A DNA stretch of 49,228 bases from Candidatus Zhuqueibacterota bacterium. GTDB taxonomy: Bacteria > Zhuqueibacterota > Zhuqueibacteria > Thermofontimicrobiales > Sulfurfontimicrobiaceae. Position numbers and translations under genes: made by a program. The notes below the pieces were generated by a model. That model had not been told where the DNA came from. It did not search any database and saw only the letters and a list, made by a program, of their open reading frames with translations. The DNA is taken from the NCBI GenBank assembly GCA_016927835.1, contig JAFGMA010000402.1, positions 1 to 49,228 of the forward strand, read 5' to 3'. This document shows, piece after piece, positions 17,967 to 25,781 of this stretch. Every line of letters starts with the position of its first letter. The first letter of the stretch is position 1.

Positions 17967-18056
17967 CTTTGGTGCAATTTACGATTATTCAAAAAATTCG
18001 CAATAACGGCGAATACAATTCCACTGGCTTACTATTAGCAACCGGAGGATTTATAG

Positions 18057-18773
18057 ATGGAAAATTCGAAGATTATCCTGCTCGAAAGACTTATCAAGCG
18101 ATTCCCCATCGGGGGTGGCGAATTTGTCGCACTGAACGGCATCGACCTGGCATTTGGCAAGGGTGAATTTGCGGGCGTTGTGGGACCCAGCGGCTCCGGC
18201 AAAACCACATTGTTGAATATCATCGGTTCACTGGACACGCCTTCTGAAGGAAACGCCACCGTACTCGGACGATCAATTGGCGATCTCAGCCACAGAGATG
18301 CGGCGCGATTGCGAAATGAGCATCTTGGTTTCATCTTTCAGACATTCAATTTGTTGCCCGTTTATTCGGTCTATGAAAACGTTGAATTTCCGCTGCTGCT
18401 CCTGAAAATGGAGGCGAAGGATCGCAAGCAAGCCGTGTTGGATGCCCTTGAATGGGTTGGGCTGGCTGACCGGCAGAAATCCCGTCCGGCGCAGCTCTCA
18501 GGTGGCGAATGCCAACGCGTGGCAATTGCCCGGGCAATGGTCAAACGCCCGGAGATCGTTTTGGCGGATGAACCCACTGCCAATCTCGATGCCGAAAATT
18601 CACATCATATTTTGCAAACCATGGAAAACTTAAATAAAGACCTGGATACAACCTTCATCTTTTCAACTCATGATGAAAAAGTCATTCAGTACCTGCATCG
18701 AAAAATCGATCTGGTAGATGGCAAAGTTGTCTCAGATGAACGGGTTGACACAAAAAGGAGCACACAGAAATGA
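18057..18773 (+). CDS. ABC transporter ATPase, LolD/MacB type
   Basis: A 238-residue nucleotide-binding subunit. Walker A GPSGSGKT at 43-50, Q-loop FQTFNLLP near 103, signature LSGGECQRVAIARA near 148, Walker B IVLADEPT near 168 and switch His in STHDEK. The family (LolD, MacB, FtsE-like) powers FtsX-type permeases that act on lipoproteins, lipids or peptides at the outer face of the inner membrane. GGAGG lies 9 bases before the ATG. The last base pairs overlap the first permease (ATGA), so the ATPase and both permeases are translationally coupled and probably form one complex with two different membrane subunits. Confidence 0.92.
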   Translation: MENSKIILLERLIKRFPIGGGEFVALNGIDLAFGKGEFAGVVGPSGSGKTTLLNIIGSLDTPSEGNATVLGRSIGDLSHRDAARLRNEHLGFIFQTFNLLPVYSVYENVEFPLLLLKMEAKDRKQAVLDALEWVGLADRQKSRPAQLSGGECQRVAIARAMVKRPEIVLADEPTANLDAENSHHILQTMENLNKDLDTTFIFSTHDEKVIQYLHRKIDLVDGKVVSDERVDTKRSTQK

Positions 18774-19942
18774 TCGCATTTAAACTGGCTTATCGCAATT
18801 TGGTGGGTGCAGGGCTACGAACATGGCTGAATGTCCTTGTCCTGTCGATTTCCTTTGTGGTCATTATCTGGCACAAAGGATTTCTGGACGGCTGGAATCT
18901 CCAGGCGCGCCACGATATGATCAACTGGGAAATTGGCGGGGGGCAATATTGGCACCCGGAATACGATCCGTATGATCCGTTTACGATTATCGACAGCCAC
19001 GGCGCTTTGCCTGAAAAATTGCAGGCGGATGTCGATAGTGGTCTCGCTACACCAATCCTCATCTCACAGGCGACAATGTATCCTGACGGGCGAATGATTA
19101 GTGTGTTGCTGAAAGGAATCGATCCGGGGCAGCAAGTCATCAAGCTTCCTGCGGATCAACTGGCTGTTGCCGGCGATGAAATCCCTGTTCTTATCGGTAC
19201 ACGCCTGGCTTCAAACTCGAAACTGAAAATAAATGATCTCGTTACCGTGCGTTGGCGTGATGCCAATGGCGCATTCGACGCAACAGAAGTAAAAATTGTC
19301 GGCATCTTCAAAACGAACGTGCCCACGGTCGATCAAGGGCAATTGTGGCTACCGTTGAACCGGCTTCAAAACATGCTCCGGATGCCCGATGAGGCGACAA
19401 TTGTTATCGCCCAAAAAGATCGACACGCCCTTGCCGACATCTCCGGCTGGCACTTCCAGAGCCTGGATTTTTTACTCAAGGATTTCAATCAAATGCTTAA
19501 AAGCAAACAGGTCGGCGGATCGATTCTATATATCGTTTTGCTCGCGCTCGCTATGCTGGCAATTTTTGATACCCAGGTGCTGTCGATCTTTCGCCGTCAG
19601 AAAGAGATCGGAACTCAGATCGCTCTTGGGATGACTCGCTGGCAAGTGGTCAGATTATTTACGCTTGAAGGCGCGATGCACGGTGTACTGGCGGCTATCG
19701 CCGGCGCAATTTACGGCATCCCCCTGCTGTCGGTGCAGGCGATTTATGGGCTGGCGATGCCGATGGCAACCGATGATTACGGGCTGACCATCTCCGAACG
19801 CATTTTTCCGGTTTATAGCGCCGGACTGGTAGGGGCGACGACGCTAATCGTTTTAATAACGGTCACCATCGTCAGCTTTATCCCCACCCGAAAAATTACA
19901 AAGATGAATCCAACCGATGCAATACGAGGAAAAATACAATGA
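18770..19942 (+). CDS. FtsX-type ABC permease, first subunit
   Basis: A 390-residue membrane protein with LolC/MacB topology: one helix at about 18-38, a large periplasmic domain (40-250), then three helices near 253-275, 300-325 and 350-375, ending RKITKMNPTDAIRGK. FtsX-type permeases do not pump through a channel but move the periplasmic domain to push or extract a substrate. Starts inside the ATPase stop codon and its own stop overlaps the second permease (ATGA). Shares only general architecture with the second permease, so the complex is probably a heterodimer like LolCE. Confidence 0.88.
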   Translation: MIAFKLAYRNLVGAGLRTWLNVLVLSISFVVIIWHKGFLDGWNLQARHDMINWEIGGGQYWHPEYDPYDPFTIIDSHGALPEKLQADVDSGLATPILISQATMYPDGRMISVLLKGIDPGQQVIKLPADQLAVAGDEIPVLIGTRLASNSKLKINDLVTVRWRDANGAFDATEVKIVGIFKTNVPTVDQGQLWLPLNRLQNMLRMPDEATIVIAQKDRHALADISGWHFQSLDFLLKDFNQMLKSKQVGGSILYIVLLALAMLAIFDTQVLSIFRRQKEIGTQIALGMTRWQVVRLFTLEGAMHGVLAAIAGAIYGIPLLSVQAIYGLAMPMATDDYGLTISERIFPVYSAGLVGATTLIVLITVTIVSFIPTRKITKMNPTDAIRGKIQ

Positions 19943-21213
19943 TAATTTTTCTGTTAAAAGGCTTGATTCGCGATCGCCAAAGAAGCTTATTTCCCATTCT
20001 GGTTGTCACCATCGGCGTCATGCTGACAGTTTTGCTCCATTGCTGGTTTACCGGTGTGATCGGTGATATGATCGATGCCAGCGCCAGATTTTCAACCGGG
20101 CACGTAAAAGTTGTGACGCGCGCTTATGCGGAAAACATGGATCAGGTTCCGATTGACCTGGCGCTGGTTCAGGTGAATGACTTGCTGAAAACATTGCGGA
20201 ATGACTTCCCCACAATCCAATGGGTGGAGCGGATCCACTTCGGCGGACTGATCGATTTACCCGATGAAAACGGTGAAACCAAAGCTCAGGGTCCTGCGGT
20301 GGGCATGGCGATCGATCTGCTCTCAGGGCAAAGTTCAGAAATCGAGCGCCTCAATATCGGAAAATCGTTGAAACGCGGACAAATGCCGAAGAAATCAGGT
20401 GAAATTCTCATCAGCGATGAATTTGCCTCAAAACTCGGTTTGAATCCTGGCAGCACAGCCACGCTGATAAGCTCCTCGATGTTCGGCAGCATGACTATGC
20501 AAAATTTCGTTATCGCCGGTACAATCCAATTCGGCATTCAGGTGATGGACCGCGGGGCGATCATTGTCGATATCACCGATGCCCGGATGGCACTGGATAT
20601 GATCGATGCCTCCTCCGAGGTGCTGGGATACCTCCCTGGCGGAATGTATAACGATGAAGCAGCCGATGTTGTGGCAAATCAATTCAATGCAGCTTACGAG
20701 GGCTCAACCGATGAATTTGCGCCGGTTATGCTGAAATTGAAAGATCAAAATGATCTGGCAGGCATGCTGGATTATATGTCGAGTATGATCGCCATCTTTA
20801 TCGCGGTGTTCATCTTTGCCATGTCGCTCGTGTTGTGGAATGTGGGGCTTATCGGCGGATTGCGGCGCTACGGTGAGGTTGGGATTCGACTGGCTATCGG
20901 AGAATTTAAAAGTCATGTGTATCGATCTATGATCTGGGAATCAATACTCGTTGGGATATGCGGCTCATCCGCCGGAACGCTCATCGGATTAGGGCTGGCT
21001 TACCTGCTGCAAACCAAAGGACTGGATATCGGCTATGCCATGAAAAACGCAACCATCATGCTGCCCAATGTCATCCGGGCGCACATCACGCCTCCGGCGT
21101 ATTTTATTGGTTTCATCCCCGGGCTTTTTTCCACGGTACTGGGAACGATGTTATCCGGGATTGGAATTTATCGAAGAAAAACTGCACAATTATTCAAGGA
21201 GTTGGAAGTATGA
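19939..21213 (+). CDS. FtsX-type ABC permease, second subunit
   Basis: A 424-residue permease of the same LolCE/MacB fold: first helix at about 13-35, periplasmic domain to about 275, helices near 280-305, 330-355 and 375-405, C-terminal end IYRRKTAQLFKELEV. The sequence GLRRYGEVGIRLAIGEFKSHV after helix 2 is the cytoplasmic coupling segment typical of the family. Overlaps both neighbours by ATGA junctions. Together with the ATPase and the LolA-like protein it suggests extraction of a lipid or lipoprotein from the inner membrane. Confidence 0.88.
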   Translation: MIIFLLKGLIRDRQRSLFPILVVTIGVMLTVLLHCWFTGVIGDMIDASARFSTGHVKVVTRAYAENMDQVPIDLALVQVNDLLKTLRNDFPTIQWVERIHFGGLIDLPDENGETKAQGPAVGMAIDLLSGQSSEIERLNIGKSLKRGQMPKKSGEILISDEFASKLGLNPGSTATLISSSMFGSMTMQNFVIAGTIQFGIQVMDRGAIIVDITDARMALDMIDASSEVLGYLPGGMYNDEAADVVANQFNAAYEGSTDEFAPVMLKLKDQNDLAGMLDYMSSMIAIFIAVFIFAMSLVLWNVGLIGGLRRYGEVGIRLAIGEFKSHVYRSMIWESILVGICGSSAGTLIGLGLAYLLQTKGLDIGYAMKNATIMLPNVIRAHITPPAYFIGFIPGLFSTVLGTMLSGIGIYRRKTAQLFKELEV

Positions 21214-21980
21214 TACCTACAATTCGACATCAGGCGCTCACACTCGCCGCATTGCTGTTCGCATTTGCTCTGCTGATTCCGGATTTTTCGGCCTCGCAAA
21301 CGCCTTCAGGTGAGGAGATATTGCAACGGATCGATGAGAATATTTCATCGGACAACCGGGTGTTTACGTCGCAAATGATCATTCACGGTCGGCGCGGCAG
21401 CCGCACGATCCTGTCCAAATCATGGGCTGTGGGTGAGGAAAAAAGCTATTCCGAATACCTGGCGCCGGCGCGGGAAAAAGGCACAAAAATGCTGAAGCTG
21501 GAAGATATGCTCTGGATGTATTCTCCCTTCGCCGATCGCATCATCCAAATTTCCGGGCACATGCTGCGGCAATCGGTCATGGGCTCTGACCTGTCTTATG
21601 AAGATATGATGGAAGATTCGAAACTGACCCGGCATTACGCCGCCACCGTAACCGGCGATACCACCATCGACGAACGATCTTGCTGGAAGCTGGAATTGAC
21701 CGCCCGTACCGAAGATGTCGCGTATCATTCCCGCAAACTATGCGTGGATAAAGAACGCTATATCCCGCTGAGAGAGGAATTATTTGCAAAAAGCGGTAAG
21801 TTGCTAAAAATACTTGAACTGAAAGATATAAAGCAGATTAAAAATCGCTGGTATCCCGGACGAATGATTTTCAAGGATGTGCTGAAAACTGGCGGCGGGA
21901 CTGAGTTCGTGATCGAATCCATCGAATTCGACGTGGAGATTCCTGAATATATTTTCTCAAAAGCCAGCCTGAAAAAATGA
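21210..21980 (+). CDS. LolA-like outer-membrane lipoprotein-sorting protein
   Basis: A 256-residue periplasmic carrier: signal peptide at residues 1-29 (hydrophobic run ending DFSASQ), then a LolA/LppX-like half-barrel. Matching stretches are EEILQRIDENISSDNRVFTSQMIIHG, WMYSPFADRIIQIS, and the closing FVIESIEFDVEIPEYIFSKASLKK. This family (outer membrane lipoprotein-sorting protein) is found beside FtsX permeases or RND transporters and is thought to shuttle lipidic cargo across the periplasm. A longer frame exists upstream in another reading of the permease gene, but the ATGA overlap with the permease stop fixes the start at 21210. Last gene of the operon. Confidence 0.88.
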   Translation: MIPTIRHQALTLAALLFAFALLIPDFSASQTPSGEEILQRIDENISSDNRVFTSQMIIHGRRGSRTILSKSWAVGEEKSYSEYLAPAREKGTKMLKLEDMLWMYSPFADRIIQISGHMLRQSVMGSDLSYEDMMEDSKLTRHYAATVTGDTTIDERSCWKLELTARTEDVAYHSRKLCVDKERYIPLREELFAKSGKLLKILELKDIKQIKNRWYPGRMIFKDVLKTGGGTEFVIESIEFDVEIPEYIFSKASLKK

Positions 21981-22118
21981 ATAACGGCTTTATGAAAAGT
22001 TCATTCCATCCTTGCGCAGCGCACCTCTCCCAGACCGTGCTTCAAATAATGAATTGTTTAATCGATCGATGCGCCATTGACGGTTCACAGGGACGAGAGG
22101 TGGGATTTCGAAAAGGCT

Positions 22119-23225
22119 TCAGGCGCCCGCCTGAACGATCACAAACGTCAGGTCATCGTGTGCGGAATGATGTGCTCTGAATTTTGTGACTTCCTGTAAT
22201 AACAACGTCTGCAATTGGTCGGGCGGCTTCGCATGATGATGGCAAATAATATCGGCGATTCGCCGCTCGCCAAATTCCTCCAATTTTGCATTTCGCGTTT
22301 CATTCAAACCATCGGTGTACATAAAAATCAAATCGCCAGGCTGCAGCGCCAATTTAACCTCTTCCAGTGATTTTTCAAAAAGCCCGTTATTTTCGAGACC
22401 GAGTGCAAGCCCCCGGGGTTCGATGCTCAGGCAACGTTGCGCCAGTTGCCTGAAATAGATCAGCGGATTATGCCCTGCACGGCAGATTTGCATTTCCATG
22501 GAATTTGGATCGATCAGGGCAATTGTCAGCGTAACAAAGAAATTACGTTTAAGCTGCGCATTGCAAAGTTGATTCATTTTGCAAAGAATTTCCCTCGGGG
22601 ACTGGGTTTGGCTGACCAGCATCCCCATGAAGCCCTGCAATCGCACCATATACAGCGCCGCTGCAATCCCTTTTCCCGAAACATCGCCGATAATGAGCAG
22701 AATGCGCCCGTCCTCCAGCCGGTACAAATCATAATAGTCTCCGCCAACTTCCAGCGCCGTCTCCATGAAGCCGGCAAAGCGCAGCATTCCGATTTTAGAC
22801 GGCAACCGGGGCAGCAGGCTCAGTTGTATTTCCCGCGCAAATTCCAGTTCATCTTTGGTTTTCAATTTGTCTGCCAATTCAAGCGCCAGCAGGATATTCA
22901 GGATAAGAAAACCCAGCACGATGTGGTATACCATGTTGAAAATCAGTCCCCAACCAAACAGGCAGAAGGCGAGGATATAAAACACGCGACGCGCCGGTGA
23001 TAATTTAAGCAGGAAGCTGATGAATAATTCCTTCGCAAACCGGAGAATGGTGCGTGGCTTTTTGAGATCGGCTTTTGACGGAGATTGGATGCCCTTGCTG
23101 TAAAACGAATAAACGTCCGGCGTATCCCGCTTGAGGAGATGTTCAATCTCCGGACGGTTCAATCCACTCAGGTACAGGTGGTACGCTCTTTTCAACATAT
23201 CGATATGTTTTTGAATTTTGCTCAT
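22119..23225 (-). CDS. Membrane-bound PP2C/SpoIIE serine phosphatase
   Basis: About 368 residues. An N-terminal helical part is followed by two hydrophobic segments at about 80-120, then a short helix (LEFAREIQLSLLPRLPSKIG) and a SpoIIE/RsbU phosphatase domain. Metal-binding aspartates are in VGGDYYDL, IGDVSGKG, YTDGLNE and HDDLTFVIV; all four are intact, so Mn-dependent removal of phosphate from serine, usually on an anti-sigma antagonist, is expected. The open frame reaches 23297, but those codons overlap the branching-enzyme gene; I favour the ATG at 23225, without a strong ribosome binding site either way. It follows the GH57 gene and is probably cotranscribed. No antagonist or anti-sigma gene is nearby. 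Confidence 0.85.
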   Translation of the reverse strand: MSKIQKHIDMLKRAYHLYLSGLNRPEIEHLLKRDTPDVYSFYSKGIQSPSKADLKKPRTILRFAKELFISFLLKLSPARRVFYILAFCLFGWGLIFNMVYHIVLGFLILNILLALELADKLKTKDELEFAREIQLSLLPRLPSKIGMLRFAGFMETALEVGGDYYDLYRLEDGRILLIIGDVSGKGIAAALYMVRLQGFMGMLVSQTQSPREILCKMNQLCNAQLKRNFFVTLTIALIDPNSMEMQICRAGHNPLIYFRQLAQRCLSIEPRGLALGLENNGLFEKSLEEVKLALQPGDLIFMYTDGLNETRNAKLEEFGERRIADIICHHHAKPPDQLQTLLLQEVTKFRAHHSAHDDLTFVIVQAGA

Positions 23226-23263
23226 TGGACGAAGTGATTTTTTAAGTGCATAGCGATTGCGTT

Positions 23264-25006
23264 TTAAATTGCAGGCAGCTCCACGCTGGCGAACCACTCG
23301 ATATCAATGTCCGGGAACAATGCATCTCGCATCTGGCAGCGTTCGAGGAATTCCCAGTCATCAGGCGGCAGCGCTTTTTTCCGTTCATAATTTTCCGCCA
23401 TATCTGCTAAACGGTTAAAATCGGCAATATGTTTCGAAAAACGCGTTTCCGCATAATCTGCTGCTGATCGCGTTGTGATGAGAAATTGCCAATCCGATGC
23501 CTGTGCCAGCATCAATTCCCGTGCAGCCTGTCGTACGATTTTTCCGACTTTTTCATCTTGCCGGTGATTCGTGCTTCGCGCCAGCATTTGCATGCGCATT
23601 TCGGCAGTATAGAGTTGAATCCAGGTCCAGTCGGTGTCTTTATTCAGCCAAATAAAGTGATAACCGCCTTCACCCCATGAACCTTCAGGCAGGTTTATCA
23701 ATCTGGCTGAATGCCGCCGGTCGAGTACCTCGGCGCATGTCGCAAGCCGGATATCAGGATCGTTGGCAATGCGTTGGATGACTTTTTTGATGAATCCGAT
23801 GCCCTCGAACCACCAATGCCCAAAAAGCTCGGTATCGAATGGTGCTGCCAGGAATCCGGTCCCGGCGTGAGACTGGTGGTATTGAGTCAGCTTTTGTTTT
23901 ATCAGCCCAACAAAATGCGCAGCATTTTCAAACAGACGTTCATCAATCTTTTCAGGATGATAACGCTTTTTGTCCGCCATATCCATCCGGGAATCCGTAA
24001 CCCGCCAATAGCGCAAGCCTCCGGGAAAATTCTTTTTGTGAAAATCCAGGTACCAACCGTCTCCGGGATAGCCATGCGTGCCGGACCATACCTGAATGCC
24101 GGTCTCCGGATCGCGCGCGAATATTGATACCGGCTGGTGCGTTTCGGGCATTGAATTCACCTGGTAGGATTCATAGCACGATTTCTCAAAATCTTCTTCA
24201 CGCGGATTGAATGCCCTTTCGTATTGCTCCCAGAGCTGCTGCAAACCTTCGAACCGCGCAATGTACACCCCGATTGCTTTGCCACCCTTCAGTGTGGACG
24301 AATCCACAAAAAAGTACTCAATGCCATTTTCGCTTAAAAATTCATCCACACCTTTCCTGGGGTAGGCGCGGCGTCCGATGGCTGAATCCACCGGTGGCGC
24401 CCATGCATACCGGGGACGATAGGCACATTCCGGCAGCCAGATTCCCCGCGGCTTGCGACCGAAGTGGCGCTGGTGGCACTTGATCGCCATCTTGACCTGC
24501 GCCCGGATGCTGGTATCCTGCGATAGCAACGGAAAGTAACCGTGAGTTGCCCCGCAGGTGAAAATGTCCAGATACCCCTTATTCAATAATCTTCGGAATT
24601 CGGTGATCAGATCGCGTTGATACCGCTCCACAAAATCACGTCGAATGCCGCGATAAATGGTCTCCCACCAATGCGCCAGTTCGAACAGCTCGGTTTCGCG
24701 TTGCTTTTTGAACGTTTTCTGATCGGCAAGAGCAGCATCGATTTTGATCTGCAAATAGGCATCGAATCCCGCTTTAAACGCCTCGTCATCAAGCTGTTCT
24801 GCCAGCACCGGCGAAATGCCGATCGTCAACCGGGGCTGAATTCCCTGTTCGATACATTCGTTGATGCAATTCAAAATTGGGATATATGTTTCGGCAGTCG
24901 CTTCATTCAGCCAATCGGTTCCGTGGGGCCAGGAACCATGGGACAGCACATAGGGCAAATGAGAATGCAAGACGAAGCTAAAATATCCGACCGGACTATG
25001 AGTCAT
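23264..25006 (-). CDS. GH57 1,4-alpha-glucan branching enzyme
   Basis: A 580-residue glycoside hydrolase family 57 protein of the DUF1957-containing branching-enzyme subgroup, which makes alpha-1,6 branches in glycogen. The N-terminal barrel begins FVLHSHLPYV (His14 and His16). The nucleophile is Glu193 in WLPECAYRP and the acid Asp391 in FDTELFGHWWFEG. The C-terminal helical domain at about 430-570 contains AQASDWQFLITTRSAADYAE, diagnostic for this subgroup. GGAG lies 7 bases before the ATG. No other glycogen gene is in the window. The next gene on the strand is the SpoIIE phosphatase, 38 bases after the stop. Confidence 0.9.
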   Translation of the reverse strand: MTHSPVGYFSFVLHSHLPYVLSHGSWPHGTDWLNEATAETYIPILNCINECIEQGIQPRLTIGISPVLAEQLDDEAFKAGFDAYLQIKIDAALADQKTFKKQRETELFELAHWWETIYRGIRRDFVERYQRDLITEFRRLLNKGYLDIFTCGATHGYFPLLSQDTSIRAQVKMAIKCHQRHFGRKPRGIWLPECAYRPRYAWAPPVDSAIGRRAYPRKGVDEFLSENGIEYFFVDSSTLKGGKAIGVYIARFEGLQQLWEQYERAFNPREEDFEKSCYESYQVNSMPETHQPVSIFARDPETGIQVWSGTHGYPGDGWYLDFHKKNFPGGLRYWRVTDSRMDMADKKRYHPEKIDERLFENAAHFVGLIKQKLTQYHQSHAGTGFLAAPFDTELFGHWWFEGIGFIKKVIQRIANDPDIRLATCAEVLDRRHSARLINLPEGSWGEGGYHFIWLNKDTDWTWIQLYTAEMRMQMLARSTNHRQDEKVGKIVRQAARELMLAQASDWQFLITTRSAADYAETRFSKHIADFNRLADMAENYERKKALPPDDWEFLERCQMRDALFPDIDIEWFASVELPAI

Positions 25007-25035
25007 CTGATTCTCCGTTTTGTAAAATTCTTAAG

Positions 25036-25172
25036 GTTCTGCAAAATAGAGATTTTGGCGTCATTTCGAACGAAACGAAGTGGATTGAGAAATCTATATG
25101 CCCTTTAATTTCAATCAATTGTCCGTATTTCTCGCTTCGCTCGAAATGACATTTTTATTTATTTTGCAGAAC
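25036..25172. repeat. 137-bp inverted-repeat element
   Basis: Outer arms GTTCTGCAAAATA (25036-25048) and TATTTTGCAGAAC (25160-25172) pair exactly. Further in, GTCATTTCGA and TCGAAATGAC also pair, as do CGAAG and CTTCG. It resembles the short intergenic repeats that contain TCATTTCGA...GAGAAAT and are common in related genomes. Confidence 0.7.
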
Positions 25173-25204
25173 TCTATTAAATTCTTCTTAATCCGCAAAA
25201 TCTG

Positions 25205-25418
25205 TAGCTATAGTCTGTCTGAAAAGCAGTGATTTTTGACAATCAATAAAAAAACAAAAAAGGCGAAACGCGTTCTGTAATGCCCGAATGCTTCCCCGAT
25301 AAAAACATTCGGGGACAAGCCTATCGGGCATCCATTAGACTTTCTGCACAATGGATTCCCGCCGGGCGGCGCGCCGCTTAAAACATGCGGGAATGACAAA
25401 AACGACAGACTATAGCTA
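25205..25418. mobile_element. MITE-like 214-bp element
   Basis: Perfect 15-base terminal inverted repeats, TAGCTATAGTCTGTC at 25205-25219 and its reverse complement at 25404-25418. Inside are nested inverted arms (ATGCCCGA/TCGGGCAT, CCCCGA/TCGGGG). It has no coding capacity. Size and structure fit a miniature inverted-repeat element moved by a transposase elsewhere. Confidence 0.6.
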
Positions 25419-25423
25419 ACCTT

Positions 25424-25456
25424 TATTTCGAACATAAAGAAGTGGCATAAGAAATC
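25424..25456. repeat. Partial copy of TTTCGAAC repeat
   Basis: The stretch TTTCGAAC...GAAGTGG...AGAAATC matches 25063-25093 of the 137-bp element at most positions, suggesting an older, decayed copy. Confidence 0.5.
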
Positions 25457-25781
25457 CGCCTGTCGAAAAGCGTTCACGTAGATCCATTCGATAGAGTATC
25501 CGATTATCGGGAAGACTCCGTCATTTCACTTCGTTCCTTGCCGAATCGCAGACTTCCCTGTCATAATCTTCAAAGCGGCATGCAGCCCGCGAAATTGATT
25601 TTTCGTGAATTTCGTGTTTTTGGTGGGCTCCGACGTTCAATCAAAGATAAGCAACGCCATTCCGAGAGTCAAGTAATTTCCGTTGACCGGGCAAAAATCT
25701 CGTTGCTTTATTGTGAAAAAATACATATCTTACTTTTTAATATCCGAAAAACAACTTGAACCTAAAAAGGAACCAGAACTT

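Larger units (their letters stand above)
25007..25781. other. Repeat-rich intergenic region
   Basis: A 775-base gene-free stretch between the divergent branching-enzyme and OPT genes. It holds two inverted-repeat elements (25036-25172 and 25205-25418) and a partial extra copy at 25424-25456. A possible promoter for the OPT gene follows: TTGCTT at 25704-25709, 17 bases, TATCTT at 25727-25732. Confidence 0.7.
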
